DNA from: Pseudofulvibacter geojedonensis
Lineage (GTDB): Bacteria; Bacteroidota; Bacteroidia; Flavobacteriales; Flavobacteriaceae
Direction: 5' to 3'
DNA: 64,000 nucleotides
Assembly (NCBI RefSeq): GCF_042675745.1
Contig: NZ_JBHTJM010000005.1
Span: 1-64,000, forward strand
Below, in pieces: positions 44,147 to 53,222 of this stretch. Under the pieces are notes generated by a model. The model saw only the letters and a program-made list of their open reading frames with translations, ran no database searches and was not told the DNA's origin. Positions within the stretch are counted from its first letter, which is position 1. Each line of letters starts with the position of its first letter. Position numbers and translations under genes: made by a program.

Positions 44147-44701
44147 CTATTTCTTCACTCTATCTGCGTTCTGACTTACAAAACTGGCCCAACTACCGTA
44201 GCTTTTCCCTCCAACTTGCTTCCCTCCATTAAAATGATGGCAAACAGCTGCTGCTAATCCGTCTGTAGAGTCTAAATTTTTAGGTAGTGTTTTTATATTT
44301 AATAAGGATTGAAGCATTCTAGCTACTTGCTCTTTACTTGCATTACCATTACCAGTTATGGCCATTTTTATTTTTTTAGGAGCATATTCGGTTACTGGAA
44401 TATCTCTAGATAAACCTGCAGCCATAGCAACACCTTGAGCTCTCCCTAGTTTTAACATTGATTGAACATTTTTACCAAAAAAAGGGGCTTCTAAAGCAAT
44501 TTCATCAGGATGATACGTGTCTATTAACTCAATTGTTCGTTCAAAAATAAGCCTCAGCTTAACATAAGGGTCTGAATATTTTTGCAACAGCAATTCATTT
44601 AATTGCAAAAACTCCATTTTCTTATCAATTACTTTTATGAGTCCAAAACCCATAATAGTTGTCCCAGGGTCTATCCCCAATATAATTTTTTCTTGACTCA
44701 A
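44147..44701 (-). CDS. ruvC: Crossover junction endodeoxyribonuclease RuvC
   Basis: The 184-residue protein resolves Holliday junctions. Catalytic acids are at ILGIDPGTTIMGFG (Asp11), ALEAPFFGKN (Glu about 71) and the DSTDGLAAAVCHHF end (Asp pair about 144-147). Length is typical of the family. The start is TTG at 44701, one base after the stop of the upstream outer-membrane gene (TAA, A, TTG); no better start exists before the IILGIDPG motif. The neighbours hemW and the YfiT protein suggest a conserved operon. Confidence 0.93.
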   Translation of the reverse strand: MSQEKIILGIDPGTTIMGFGLIKVIDKKMEFLQLNELLLQKYSDPYVKLRLIFERTIELIDTYHPDEIALEAPFFGKNVQSMLKLGRAQGVAMAAGLSRDIPVTEYAPKKIKMAITGNGNASKEQVARMLQSLLNIKTLPKNLDSTDGLAAAVCHHFNGGKQVGGKSYGSWASFVSQNADRVKK

Positions 44702-44702
44702 T

Positions 44703-45344
44703 TTACAACCCCATTTCTGGCTCTTGACAATAATAACAATCTGAATTGATAGAGATGGTTACTCCAAAAGTTAAGTTAAACATAGATGCATTTATTTTAT
44801 CTGTCAGTTCTGCTCCTTCATAATGTTGTTTTTGACCTAGATTGAAAAAGTTTGAAGCATCTGCAAAAACAGCTATTCGATCAGTTATTCCATAATGAAC
44901 TGCTAAACCACCTAATACGTTAAAATTACTACTCTTATCATTATTAAATGGTTCAGATAAAGGTTTCATAAAAGACATTCCTGGGCCTGCATGCACAAAT
45001 ATTGCCAACCTTTCTGGCAATCTTATTTGGATATCATACAAATTATCCCATAAATTATAGTACAACTGAGCGTTCACTCTAGTTAAATTAGCTTTAAAAT
45101 CTATCGAGCTATCATCTGCACCATACCTATTAAACCCTAAATCGACCTTAACTCCTAATTTTTTCATAAACATATAACGAACACCTGCGTCTACAGTTAA
45201 ACCATTAATTCCTTTAGCCTTATATCCTGTAGAAAAATCGTCAGAAGGGCTGTTTATACCCACTCCTAAATCTAAAGTTAGGGTTTGAGCAGATACCATA
45301 CTCACAAATAAAAGCAGTATTAGAGTGATGTTAAATTTATTCAT
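44703..45344 (-). CDS. Outer membrane beta-barrel protein
   Basis: The protein of 213 residues has a signal peptide (MNKFNITLILLLFVSMVSAQ) and about eight amphipathic strands (TLDLGVGIN, LTVDAGVRYMF, GVKVDLGFNRYG, FVHAGPGMSF, GLAVHYGITDRIAVFADASNFF), ending in FNLTFGVTISI and a short Cys-containing tail. This is the OmpA/OprF-like eight-stranded layout without a peptidoglycan-binding domain. I take the ATG at 45344; the frame is open for eight more codons to 45368, which would bury the signal peptide. Confidence 0.82.
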   Translation of the reverse strand: MNKFNITLILLLFVSMVSAQTLTLDLGVGINSPSDDFSTGYKAKGINGLTVDAGVRYMFMKKLGVKVDLGFNRYGADDSSIDFKANLTRVNAQLYYNLWDNLYDIQIRLPERLAIFVHAGPGMSFMKPLSEPFNNDKSSNFNVLGGLAVHYGITDRIAVFADASNFFNLGQKQHYEGAELTDKINASMFNLTFGVTISINSDCYYCQEPEMGL

Positions 45345-45421
45345 TCTATTTAATTTTTTAATTTGCACTTTTATAGAACATTGTGTTCTTGCTTAGCTAG
45401 TTTCACAAACTTACAAAAATA

Positions 45422-46411
45422 ATGAGCGTAAATAACAAAGCTCCATTTTCTGTTGTTACATATAAACGCATATTATTTGTGCTTATAAAACTGTCCATTG
45501 TTTTAGGAGCTAGTTATTTTGTTTATAATAAACTCACTCATAATGAAACATTAGATTTCAATTTTTTATTAAACAGCCTACATGAACATAACATTATAAC
45601 CATTAAAAATATGGTTCTTTTAATACTGCTTTCTGTTATTAATTGGGGCTTAGAGTGTTTTAAATGGAAAGTTTTAGTAAGTAATTTTACACCTATATCA
45701 TTTACTGAAGCTATAGAACAATCCTTGGGAGCCTTAACTGCTTCTATCATGACACCAAACAGAATTGGAGAATATGGTGCTAAAGCTATTTATTTTAAAA
45801 AACCATTCAGAAAAAAAGTATTGGGTTTAACTTTAATTGGCAACTTATCGCAATTATTAATAACTATTATGTTAGGTAGTATTGGTTTAGCTTATTTTGT
45901 TTATCAATTTCAACAAGAAGTAGATTACGATAAAATTGCAGCATTTGTTATTATTAGCATTACAATTATCTATTTATTATTTAGTTTCCAACCTCATAAA
46001 AAAATATCTATTAAAGGGTATTCTTTTCAAAGATTGAAAAACTTCACCAAAAAGTTACATCAAAAAACAATAGTCTTTAGCATATTATTGGCTTTATTTA
46101 GGTACCTTGTTTTTGCTCATCAATTTTACTTTTTATTGATACTGTTTCGTATTGAAGCTTCTTATATAACAGCAATGGCATTAATTACCAGCATGTATAT
46201 TATTAGCTCGGCTTTACCAACTATTTTTATTTTTGATGCGGTTATAAAAGGTAGTATTGCTGTTTGGTTATTTAGTTTTATAAACGCAAATGAATTGACA
46301 ATTGTTGTAATTACCACTCTCATGTGGTTATTAAACTTTGCGCTACCTTCTGTATTTGGGAGTTATTTTGTTTTAAATTTTAAGATGAATTTTTCAGACC
46401 CTGCAACATGA
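45422..46411 (+). CDS. Lysylphosphatidylglycerol synthase-type transmembrane protein (UPF0104)
   Basis: The 329-residue protein has seven to eight membrane helices and the family motifs SLGALTASIMTPNRIGEYGAK in the second quarter and a GNLSQLL helix after it. This is the integral membrane (flippase-like) half of MprF without the lysyl transferase domain. The exact substrate in Bacteroidota is unknown, probably a lipid. The next gene, a GT2 glycosyltransferase, overlaps its end by 4 nt (ATGA), so the two may act on the same lipid-linked product. Confidence 0.85.
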   Translation: MSVNNKAPFSVVTYKRILFVLIKLSIVLGASYFVYNKLTHNETLDFNFLLNSLHEHNIITIKNMVLLILLSVINWGLECFKWKVLVSNFTPISFTEAIEQSLGALTASIMTPNRIGEYGAKAIYFKKPFRKKVLGLTLIGNLSQLLITIMLGSIGLAYFVYQFQQEVDYDKIAAFVIISITIIYLLFSFQPHKKISIKGYSFQRLKNFTKKLHQKTIVFSILLALFRYLVFAHQFYFLLILFRIEASYITAMALITSMYIISSALPTIFIFDAVIKGSIAVWLFSFINANELTIVVITTLMWLLNFALPSVFGSYFVLNFKMNFSDPAT

Positions 46412-47529
46412 TATTTGTTTTAAGCATCATACTATCTATTTTATGCCTGACGGTATTACTTTATTGTTCTCTAATTATACAATTCACTAAAGGATTTAAC
46501 AAACTATCTAAACATAACGATAAAACCTTAATTTACTCCTCTTTTTCTATTATTATTCCGTTTAGAAATGAGGAAGACAACCTTCCTGAATTACTTAGTT
46601 CTATAAAAGAAATAAAATACCCCGATAAAAATTATGAAATTATTTTTGTTAACGATAATTCTTCAGATAGATCTGTAGAAATCATCCAAAGTTTTTCTAT
46701 TAAAAATAGTATTATCATTAATAATGAACGTTTAACCAAGTCTCCTAAAAAAGATGCTATTCAAACTGCTATCAACTTAGCAAAACATGATTGGATTCTT
46801 ACCACTGATGCTGATTGTTTTTTACCTAAGACCTGGCTTTTGTGTTTAAATAATTACATTCAAAAATATAGTCCTAATATGGTTGCTGGCCCTGTAAAAA
46901 TTGCAAGCACAAACAATTTTCTACAACAATTTCAAGCAATCGATTTTTTGAGCATGCAAGGAGCTACAATTGGGGGGTTTGGCATACAAAAACCTTTTAT
47001 GGCGAATGGAGCTAATTTGGCTTATAAAAAGAATATTTTTACAAAAATTAATGGTTTTAAAAGCCACTCGAACATTGCTAGTGGCGATGATGTGTTTTTA
47101 TTAGAGAGTTTTCTGAATTTCAACAAGGAAAAAGTTCATTTCATTAAAAATAAAAATGCTTTGGTAACAACTAAACCTTTAATGAGCTGGAAAGCTATTA
47201 TTAATCAACGCATACGATGGGCAGCTAAAACCAAACATTACAACAGCTCTTATACCAAAATTATTGGCCTGCTTGTTTTTCTGACTAATTTAGTGATGAT
47301 TCTATTTTACTACTTAAGTTGGTTTATGCCTATACTATCTATATTTATAATTTTAAAATGGATAATAGACAGTATTCTTATTTTTAAAACAGCTAGACTA
47401 TATGAGCAAAATATTTATATTCCATCATATGTTTTCACTTTAGTTATTCACCCTATTTTCACAATATATATTGCTACCTTAAGTTTTTTTAAAAGTTATA
47501 CCTGGAAAGAACGTATTTTTAAAGCTTGA
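46408..47529 (+). CDS. Family 2 glycosyltransferase, membrane-bound
   Basis: The 373-residue protein has an N-terminal helix (residues 3-24), a GT-A domain with FSIIIPFRNEEDNLPELL, IIFVNDNSSDRS, TTDADC (the DxD motif) and GDDVFLLE, and the QxxRW motif QRIRW near residue 270, then three C-terminal membrane helices. It resembles processive or ceramide-type GT2 enzymes that add sugars at the cytoplasmic face. It is translationally coupled to the flippase-like gene by a 4-nt overlap. Confidence 0.88.
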   Translation: MIFVLSIILSILCLTVLLYCSLIIQFTKGFNKLSKHNDKTLIYSSFSIIIPFRNEEDNLPELLSSIKEIKYPDKNYEIIFVNDNSSDRSVEIIQSFSIKNSIIINNERLTKSPKKDAIQTAINLAKHDWILTTDADCFLPKTWLLCLNNYIQKYSPNMVAGPVKIASTNNFLQQFQAIDFLSMQGATIGGFGIQKPFMANGANLAYKKNIFTKINGFKSHSNIASGDDVFLLESFLNFNKEKVHFIKNKNALVTTKPLMSWKAIINQRIRWAAKTKHYNSSYTKIIGLLVFLTNLVMILFYYLSWFMPILSIFIILKWIIDSILIFKTARLYEQNIYIPSYVFTLVIHPIFTIYIATLSFFKSYTWKERIFKA

Positions 47530-47588
47530 GTTTTCTTATTTTTCAAAAGAAAAAAAAGAAGTACCTTTATCAAAAATTTTACTCAACT

Positions 47589-48467
47589 ATGAATAAGTTT
47601 CTATTCTTATTAGTATTTACTCTTTTTTCTTTATCTGCTTCAGCTCAAATTTCTCATACAATTGATGGCAAAACCTATGAATTAACCGAAGAAGTTACAG
47701 GTAAAACCTCTTTATTTTATGCTATTATAGATGGTGAATACCGTTATTTCATTAAAAAAAATGATTCTGTAACAGAACTCACAAACACCAAAGATAGTGA
47801 TGGGAAATACCAAGAAGAGTATAAAGAAATTTTAGGTATAATTACTGCTGATGCCGCTATGGATATTTCTAGTGTAAAATTAACATTGCCTAGTCTAAAG
47901 ACTTTTATAGACGAGTATAATAAAAAAACAGATTTAGATTATAAAATGCAAGCTAACAGACCTAAGGCTCAAGCAAGATTAGGTGGTTTTGCAGGTATTT
48001 CTAATAATCCGTTTGTAACCAACCCAGATAATATCATTACTCCAATTTTTGGGGCAGAGTTAGAACTATATGATGCTAAGGCTACAAGACATTCTTTAGC
48101 TTTAGGCTTTAAACAAAGTTTAAGTAATAATGATTTTAAATACAGTTCAAGTCAATTTTCTCTTGCTTACAGGTTTAGAGTTATCAACAAAGAAACTTTT
48201 TCTATATACCCTCAAGCTACCTTAGCTACATATACATTTTCTAGAACAGAAATTACGACTGTTAGCGAAGATGGATCTACTACTACAACTTCTACGGAAT
48301 CTGGTTCTACTTTAGACGCTCCTATTATTTTAGGTGTAGGGACTGATATTAAACTAGGGAATGGTTATTTAACACTTTCAATGAACGAATTAGTCGCACT
48401 AATCAATATCGAAAATCAAGGGAATTTCCCGTTAGATTTGCGCTTAGGTTATAAATTTAATCTATAG
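47589..48467 (+). CDS. Secreted outer-membrane-type protein of unknown function
   Basis: The 292-residue protein starts with a signal peptide (MNKFLFLLVFTLFSLSASAQ). I chose ATG 47589 because the frame upstream to 47526 would hide the signal. Residues 24-145 are globular (DGKTYELTEEVTGKTSLFYA). Residues 150-292 show alternating strands (ARLGGFAGISNNPF, HSLALGFKQSLS, FSLAYRFRVI, LDLRLGYKFNL with final aromatic Phe-Asn-Leu) compatible with a small beta-barrel. No family recognised. Confidence 0.7.
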   Translation: MNKFLFLLVFTLFSLSASAQISHTIDGKTYELTEEVTGKTSLFYAIIDGEYRYFIKKNDSVTELTNTKDSDGKYQEEYKEILGIITADAAMDISSVKLTLPSLKTFIDEYNKKTDLDYKMQANRPKAQARLGGFAGISNNPFVTNPDNIITPIFGAELELYDAKATRHSLALGFKQSLSNNDFKYSSSQFSLAYRFRVINKETFSIYPQATLATYTFSRTEITTVSEDGSTTTTSTESGSTLDAPIILGVGTDIKLGNGYLTLSMNELVALINIENQGNFPLDLRLGYKFNL

Positions 48468-48480
48468 AATTAAGAAGTAA

Positions 48481-49218
48481 ATGCTACTCAACTACAAGTC
48501 ATCTAATCCAGCTTTTACTTCTCATTTTTGGAATAACAAAATCTCAACCAATAAGAAAATGTCTCTAGGGGGTATTTTCTTAAAGTCTTTATTTTGTTTA
48601 CTACTCGTAACCGCAAGTACTGCTTTTGTTTGGAAATTATTTTATGAAGGGTATACTATAAAGTGGTATACAACTGGTGGAATGATTACTGCAATTGTTA
48701 TTAGTTTAGTAATATCTGTTAAAAGGCAATGGGCTGCTTTTTTAGTACCCTTATATGCTTTAGCCAAGGGATTATTTTTAGGAGGGTTTAGTGTATACAT
48801 TCATAAACAATATCCTTATTTTCCTTTTCAAGCTGTTGGAATTACTTTCATTACTTTTTTTGTAATGATTGTTCTTTACAAAACTCGAATCATTGTTTTG
48901 ACAAAAAGATTAAGAAGCATGATTATTGCTTCTACTATAACTATTTTCACGGTTTATATTATCACCTGGATTCTTAGCTTTTTTGGAGTTAATGTTAGCC
49001 TTATTTGGGGTGATAATTGGTTTGCTTTAGCCTTTAACATTTTTGCCGCACTAACTGCCTCTTTTTCATTATTAATAGATATAGACTATATAGACCGACA
49101 AAAAAACAAAGCCCCAAAAAGCAGTGAATGGATTGCTACATGGGGTCTTTTAGTAACCTTAATATGGTTATATATTGAAGTATTACGATTAATGCGTAGA
49201 CTAGCCGTAAAATGGTAA
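48481..49218 (+). CDS. Bax inhibitor-1 / YccA family membrane protein
   Basis: The 245-residue protein has a cytoplasmic N-terminus (SSNPAFTSHFWN, typical of this bacterial BI-1 subgroup) followed by seven membrane helices. The BI-1 signature AALTASFSLLIDIDYIDR carries the acidic pair thought to act in pH-gated calcium leak in relatives. The C-terminal EWIATWGLLVTLIWLYIEVLRL is also characteristic. Physiological role in bacteria is not settled. Confidence 0.92.
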   Translation: MLLNYKSSNPAFTSHFWNNKISTNKKMSLGGIFLKSLFCLLLVTASTAFVWKLFYEGYTIKWYTTGGMITAIVISLVISVKRQWAAFLVPLYALAKGLFLGGFSVYIHKQYPYFPFQAVGITFITFFVMIVLYKTRIIVLTKRLRSMIIASTITIFTVYIITWILSFFGVNVSLIWGDNWFALAFNIFAALTASFSLLIDIDYIDRQKNKAPKSSEWIATWGLLVTLIWLYIEVLRLMRRLAVKW

Positions 49219-49219
49219 T

Positions 49220-49726
49220 CTAATCAAATAATGCTTTTAACTCTTTTGCATCATTAGGCTTCATTCTACCCGCCAATACTAAACTCATTTGCTTTCTACG
49301 CAAAGCTGCATCAAATCGTTGTTTTTCTAACTCTGTTTGTGGTTCTAAAGCCGGAACAGGCACAGGGCTTCCTGTAGTATCTACCGCTACAAAAGTATAA
49401 ATACCCTCATTAGCTTTGGTACGCATACCAGATTCTCTATCTTCAATCCAAACATCTATATATACCTCCATAGAACTTGTAAATGCTCTAGATACTTTGG
49501 CTTCTATGGTAACTACACTTCCTGTAGGCACCGCTTTGTTAAAAGCTACATGATTTACTGAAGCAGTAACTACAATACGCCTACAATGTCTTCTAGCAGC
49601 AATACTGGCAGCTCTATCCATACGAGCCAATAACTCGCCTCCAAATAAATTGTTTAATGGATTAGTTTCTCCTGGTAATACTAGATCTGTAACAGTTGTT
49701 AAAGAATCTATAGGATGTTTTTTCAT
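49220..49726 (-). CDS. Acyl-CoA thioesterase (hotdog fold)
   Basis: The 168-residue protein has the YciA/BACH-type hotdog core: NPLNNLFGGELLARMDRAASIAARRH, VVTASVNHVAFNKAVPTGSVV and VYIDVWIED. It hydrolyses acyl-CoA esters to free acid and CoA. I start at ATG 49726 (MKKHPIDSL). A longer TTG start at 49747 lies inside the -7 element TATCTTTG (49752-49745) and is therefore rejected. Substrate chain length cannot be told. Confidence 0.9.
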   Translation of the reverse strand: MKKHPIDSLTTVTDLVLPGETNPLNNLFGGELLARMDRAASIAARRHCRRIVVTASVNHVAFNKAVPTGSVVTIEAKVSRAFTSSMEVYIDVWIEDRESGMRTKANEGIYTFVAVDTTGSPVPVPALEPQTELEKQRFDAALRRKQMSLVLAGRMKPNDAKELKALFD

Positions 49727-49744
49727 CTCTTTTGCTTTTTTATG

Positions 49745-49752
49745 CAAAGATA
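49745..49752 (-). promoter_or_regulatory. -7 promoter element (TATCTTTG) of the thioesterase gene
   Basis: Perfect TAnnTTTG match on the minus strand, 18 nt before the ATG at 49726, and placed directly after the terminator of the upstream gene. Confidence 0.6.
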
Positions 49753-49782
49753 AAAGGTCTAAGAAAAACTTAGACCTTTTTT
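49752..49782 (-). terminator. Terminator of the HU-CCDC81/SPOR gene
   Basis: The 12-bp stem AAAAGGTCTAAG/CTTAGACCTTTT with a 5-nt loop has T-runs on both sides. On the minus strand it ends the transcript of the gene at 49832-50779. Confidence 0.85.
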
Positions 49783-49831
49783 ATTGTGAAATAACCAATA
49801 ACTACAATATTGATTTTTTAATATTCTATAA

Positions 49832-50779
49832 TTAATCTATCTTCTTAACCAACAACCAAGCAGCTTTATTATGATCGTTCTTTACTATTCTAAGATTTTT
49901 TAATGCTTCAGTCTTATTAGCATAACTACCATAAACCACTTGATGCAAGCCGTATTTATTCTGACCAATTTTTCTTGCAGAATAGCCATACTCTTTTAAT
50001 TGTACAATCTTTTTATCTGCATTTTCCTCAAAACGATAAGCTCCAGCTATGATATGATACGGACCTGTAATAGGCTTTACTGCCTTTACTTCTAATACCA
50101 CTTCTGGAATCGTTCCTAAATCAAATATTGAAGCTTCTTGAACACTTATTCTAGCAGCCTCTATATTTTGTTTTGCATTATGATTAGCTACTTCTTGTAA
50201 TTTAAAATCGAAACCTTGCTTTGCTAAAAAACCTAGCATACCTAAACCTAAAACAGTTACAGCTGCATATTTTAAATATGGGCGTTTCTTTCTAGTTTCT
50301 GGAATAAAAGCAATAGGAGCTTTTTCTTCAATAACTTCTACCTCTTCTTTATACACCTCTCTTAAAACGGGTTGCTTTAAAGTAGTATCTAACCCGAAAG
50401 AACTTGTTAGGTAATTTACTTCTTCTATAGGAATGAATTGTAACTTCCCTTCAACACTTATAGAAAAATGACCAATTTTAGCTAAAGTAATTACTTCTCC
50501 TGATATTAACTTTCCTTTTAATTCAATTACTTCTTGTTGTAATTGATTCATTGCCTCTGTATAAGGAATAGAATTTACCGATGCTATATGATTAACTAAT
50601 AAGCCATCATTCTGTTGCAACTGTTCATTGAAAGAAATTTGCTTTCTAGGTGCCAAAAATAAGTTTGATTGTGTATCTACCACAGCAGATTTAGTGCGCG
50701 TTAAAAAAGCTCCAAAATCTGGAACAATAACACATTCATATCGGTACAATAAATCACTTATGTATTGGATCATTTTCAT
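49832..50779 (-). CDS. HU-CCDC81 and SPOR domain-containing protein
   Basis: The 315-residue protein has two HU-CCDC81 domains (YISDLLYRYECVIVPDFGAFL, and KLISGEVITLAKIGHFSI) in residues 1-130. A linker with a membrane helix at about 175-192 (YAAVTVLGLGMLGFLA) follows, then a C-terminal SPOR domain (PYHIIAGAYRFEENADKKI... GYSARKIGQNKYGLHQVVYGSY). The SPOR part binds denuded peptidoglycan at division sites. The HU-like part is cytoplasmic and may contact DNA or the cytoskeleton. This combination is specific to Bacteroidota. Confidence 0.92.
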   Translation of the reverse strand: MKMIQYISDLLYRYECVIVPDFGAFLTRTKSAVVDTQSNLFLAPRKQISFNEQLQQNDGLLVNHIASVNSIPYTEAMNQLQQEVIELKGKLISGEVITLAKIGHFSISVEGKLQFIPIEEVNYLTSSFGLDTTLKQPVLREVYKEEVEVIEEKAPIAFIPETRKKRPYLKYAAVTVLGLGMLGFLAKQGFDFKLQEVANHNAKQNIEAARISVQEASIFDLGTIPEVVLEVKAVKPITGPYHIIAGAYRFEENADKKIVQLKEYGYSARKIGQNKYGLHQVVYGSYANKTEALKNLRIVKNDHNKAAWLLVKKID

Positions 50780-50907
50780 AGTATCAATCAGTCTAGTTAG
50801 TTCTTAAACAAAATTACATTTTTTTCAATCTTTATATAAAAGCTTATACAATAGTTATTAACAATGCGCTTTTTTTGGTAACTTTAAACTGACTACCAAT
50901 ATTTTAT

Positions 50908-52011
50908 ATGACCGAAGAAAATTTAATATCTATACTTGCTTTACAAAAAGCTTCTTTAATTGGCGATTTAACTGCCAAAAAACTTATTAATCATTGCGGA
51001 TCTGCAGAGGCTATTTTTAAAGAAAAGTCTACTCATTTATTAAAAATAAACGGTATTGGGCAAGCACATATTAATTCTCTTAAAAATAAAACAATTTTTA
51101 ATCTTGCTGAGGATGAATTAAAATTTATAAAAAAGAATAATTTAAAATATTGGTATTATAAAAATATCGATTATCCAAATAAACTCAAACATTGTATAGA
51201 TGCTCCTATATTGCTTTTCTATTCTGGAAACATTAACTTAAATAGCCCTAAAATAATTAGTGTAGTAGGAACCAGAAACTTAACCAATAATGGAAAATAT
51301 TTTTGCGAAAAACTAATAGAAGAACTTAGTCTAGTAAATCCTATAATAATTTCTGGATTTGCCTACGGAACAGATATATGTGCTCAAAAATCAGCCATAA
51401 AAAACAACTTACAAACTATAGGTTGTTTAGCTCATGGCTTAAACCAAATTTACCCGAAAGTTCATAAAAAATATGTAAAACAAGTAGAAGCCAACGGTGG
51501 TTTTGTTACCGATTTTTGGAGTATTGACGAACCCGAACGCAATAATTTTTTAAAACGAAACAGGATTATTGCAGGATTATCTGAAGCTACAATTGTTATA
51601 GAAAGTGCAAAAAAAGGAGGTAGTTTAGTAACTGCAGATATAGCCAATTCTTATAATAGAGAAGTTTTTGCGGTTCCTGGTAGAGCTAATGACGAATTAA
51701 GTGAAGGTTGTAACAATCTAATCAAACATCAAAAAGCCCAATTAATTACTTGCGCTGCAGATATTATTTATCATTTAAACTGGTCTGTAGAAACGACAGC
51801 TAAAAAAGTTATTCAACCTCAACTATTTGTAGAATTATCAGATATAGAAAACACCGTATTTTCTTTTTTATCTCAACAAGAAAAAACACATTTAGATGCT
51901 ATTTCAATTGCATGTAAGCTACCAATTTATCAACTTTCATCCACTTTATTAAACTTAGAACTTAAAGGTTTGATAAGGGCATTACCCGGAAAACAATTTC
52001 AATCTATATAA
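50908..52011 (+). CDS. dprA: DNA-processing protein DprA
   Basis: The 367-residue protein has an N-terminal HhH/SAM-like region (INGIGQAHINSLKN), the Rossmann-like DprA core (VGTRNLTNNGKYF, ISGFAYGTDICAQKSAI, GCLAHGLNQIYPK, RNRIIAGLSEATIVIES, KKGGSLVTADIA, EVFAVPGRAND) and a C-terminal winged helix (residues about 305-367). DprA loads RecA on incoming single-stranded DNA in natural transformation. Confidence 0.94.
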   Translation: MTEENLISILALQKASLIGDLTAKKLINHCGSAEAIFKEKSTHLLKINGIGQAHINSLKNKTIFNLAEDELKFIKKNNLKYWYYKNIDYPNKLKHCIDAPILLFYSGNINLNSPKIISVVGTRNLTNNGKYFCEKLIEELSLVNPIIISGFAYGTDICAQKSAIKNNLQTIGCLAHGLNQIYPKVHKKYVKQVEANGGFVTDFWSIDEPERNNFLKRNRIIAGLSEATIVIESAKKGGSLVTADIANSYNREVFAVPGRANDELSEGCNNLIKHQKAQLITCAADIIYHLNWSVETTAKKVIQPQLFVELSDIENTVFSFLSQQEKTHLDAISIACKLPIYQLSSTLLNLELKGLIRALPGKQFQSI

Positions 52012-52015
52012 AAAA

Positions 52016-52039
52016 AGAGCAGTGATTTAACACTGCTCT
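52016..52039 (+). terminator. Terminator of dprA
   Basis: The 9-bp stem AGAGCAGTG/CACTGCTCT with loop ATTTAA lies 5 nt after the dprA stop. Confidence 0.7.
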
Positions 52040-52055
52040 CTTACCCCAAAAAAAT

Positions 52056-52083
52056 ACTTAGTTTTCTTAACAAAAAACTGAGT
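52056..52083 (-). terminator. Terminator of trpS
   Basis: On the minus strand ACTCAGTTTT pairs with AAAACTAAGT (one G-T pair) and is followed by a T-run. It lies about 55 nt after the trpS stop. Confidence 0.6.
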
Positions 52084-52137
52084 TCAAATATACATACAAT
52101 TAAATGTTATAAATGAATTTATAGTGTTATAAAAAAG

Positions 52138-53106
52138 TTAATATCCTACTTTTTTTCTAACTCTCTGTAACACAGAATTTGCCACTACAGCTGCTTTATC
52201 TGCTCCAATTTTTAAAGCATCATCTATTTCATTAAGATTCTCCATATAATGATTATATAAAGCTCTTTCTTTTTTAAATTTTTCAATTAACAACTCATAA
52301 AAAGCTTGTTTGGCATGTCCAAAACCATAACCTCCACTTACATAATTGGTGTGCATTTCTGCAATCTGTTCTTCAGATGCTAACAACTTATACAACGCAA
52401 ATAAATTACACGTATCTGGATTTTTAGGTTCTTCTAAAGGAGTGCTATCTGTTTCTATTTTCATAATCTGCTTACGTAATTTTTTATCTGGCAAAAACAA
52501 ATTAATGATATTCCCTTTACTCTTACTCATTTTAGTCCCATCTGTACCAGGAACATACATAGTACCCTCTTGTACTTTAGCTTCTGGCAACACAAAAGTT
52601 TCACCTAATTTAGCATGAAAACGAGATGCTACATCTCTAGTCATTTCTAAATGCTGCAATTGATCTTTACCTACTGGAATAATTTCTGCATCATACAATA
52701 AAATATCGGCTGCCATAAGCATAGGATAAGTAAACAACCCAGCGTTAACATCTTCTAACCTGTCTGCCTTATCTTTAAATGAGTGCGCCAAGGTTAAACG
52801 CTGATACGGATAGAAACAATTTAAATACCAACTCAACTCAGTAACCTGAGGTATATTACTTTGCCTGTAAAAAACAGTTCTATTTATATCTAAACCAAAA
52901 GCCAACCATACCGCAGCTGTAGAATAGGTATTCATTCGTAACTCTTCTGCATCTTTAATCTGAGTTAATGAATGTAAATCTGCAATAAATAAATACGACT
53001 CGTTAGCCGGATTATTAGCCATCTCTATAGCCGGAATAATTGCTCCTAATAAATTTCCTAAATGCGGTGTTCCGGTACTTTGTACTCCTGTTAAAACTCT
53101 TGCCAT
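52138..53106 (-). CDS. trpS: Tryptophan--tRNA ligase
   Basis: The 322-residue class I aminoacyl-tRNA synthetase charges tRNA-Trp with tryptophan. The HIGH-type motif is TGTPHLGNLLGA near residue 12 and the KMSKS loop is DGTKMSKSKGN near residue 190. PVGKDQLQHLEMTRDVA is typical of bacterial TrpRS. Length is normal. It is a monocistronic unit divergent from plsC. Confidence 0.95.
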   Translation of the reverse strand: MARVLTGVQSTGTPHLGNLLGAIIPAIEMANNPANESYLFIADLHSLTQIKDAEELRMNTYSTAAVWLAFGLDINRTVFYRQSNIPQVTELSWYLNCFYPYQRLTLAHSFKDKADRLEDVNAGLFTYPMLMAADILLYDAEIIPVGKDQLQHLEMTRDVASRFHAKLGETFVLPEAKVQEGTMYVPGTDGTKMSKSKGNIINLFLPDKKLRKQIMKIETDSTPLEEPKNPDTCNLFALYKLLASEEQIAEMHTNYVSGGYGFGHAKQAFYELLIEKFKKERALYNHYMENLNEIDDALKIGADKAAVVANSVLQRVRKKVGY

Positions 53107-53222
53107 TAGTCTTTTGGTATATTTTTATAAAATTTATACAAACTTATTGAAAGCATCAATCATAAAAAAGTTATTTTTGAAACTTGACATCAGAAAACTG
53201 ATTTATTTTTTATTCGTAATTA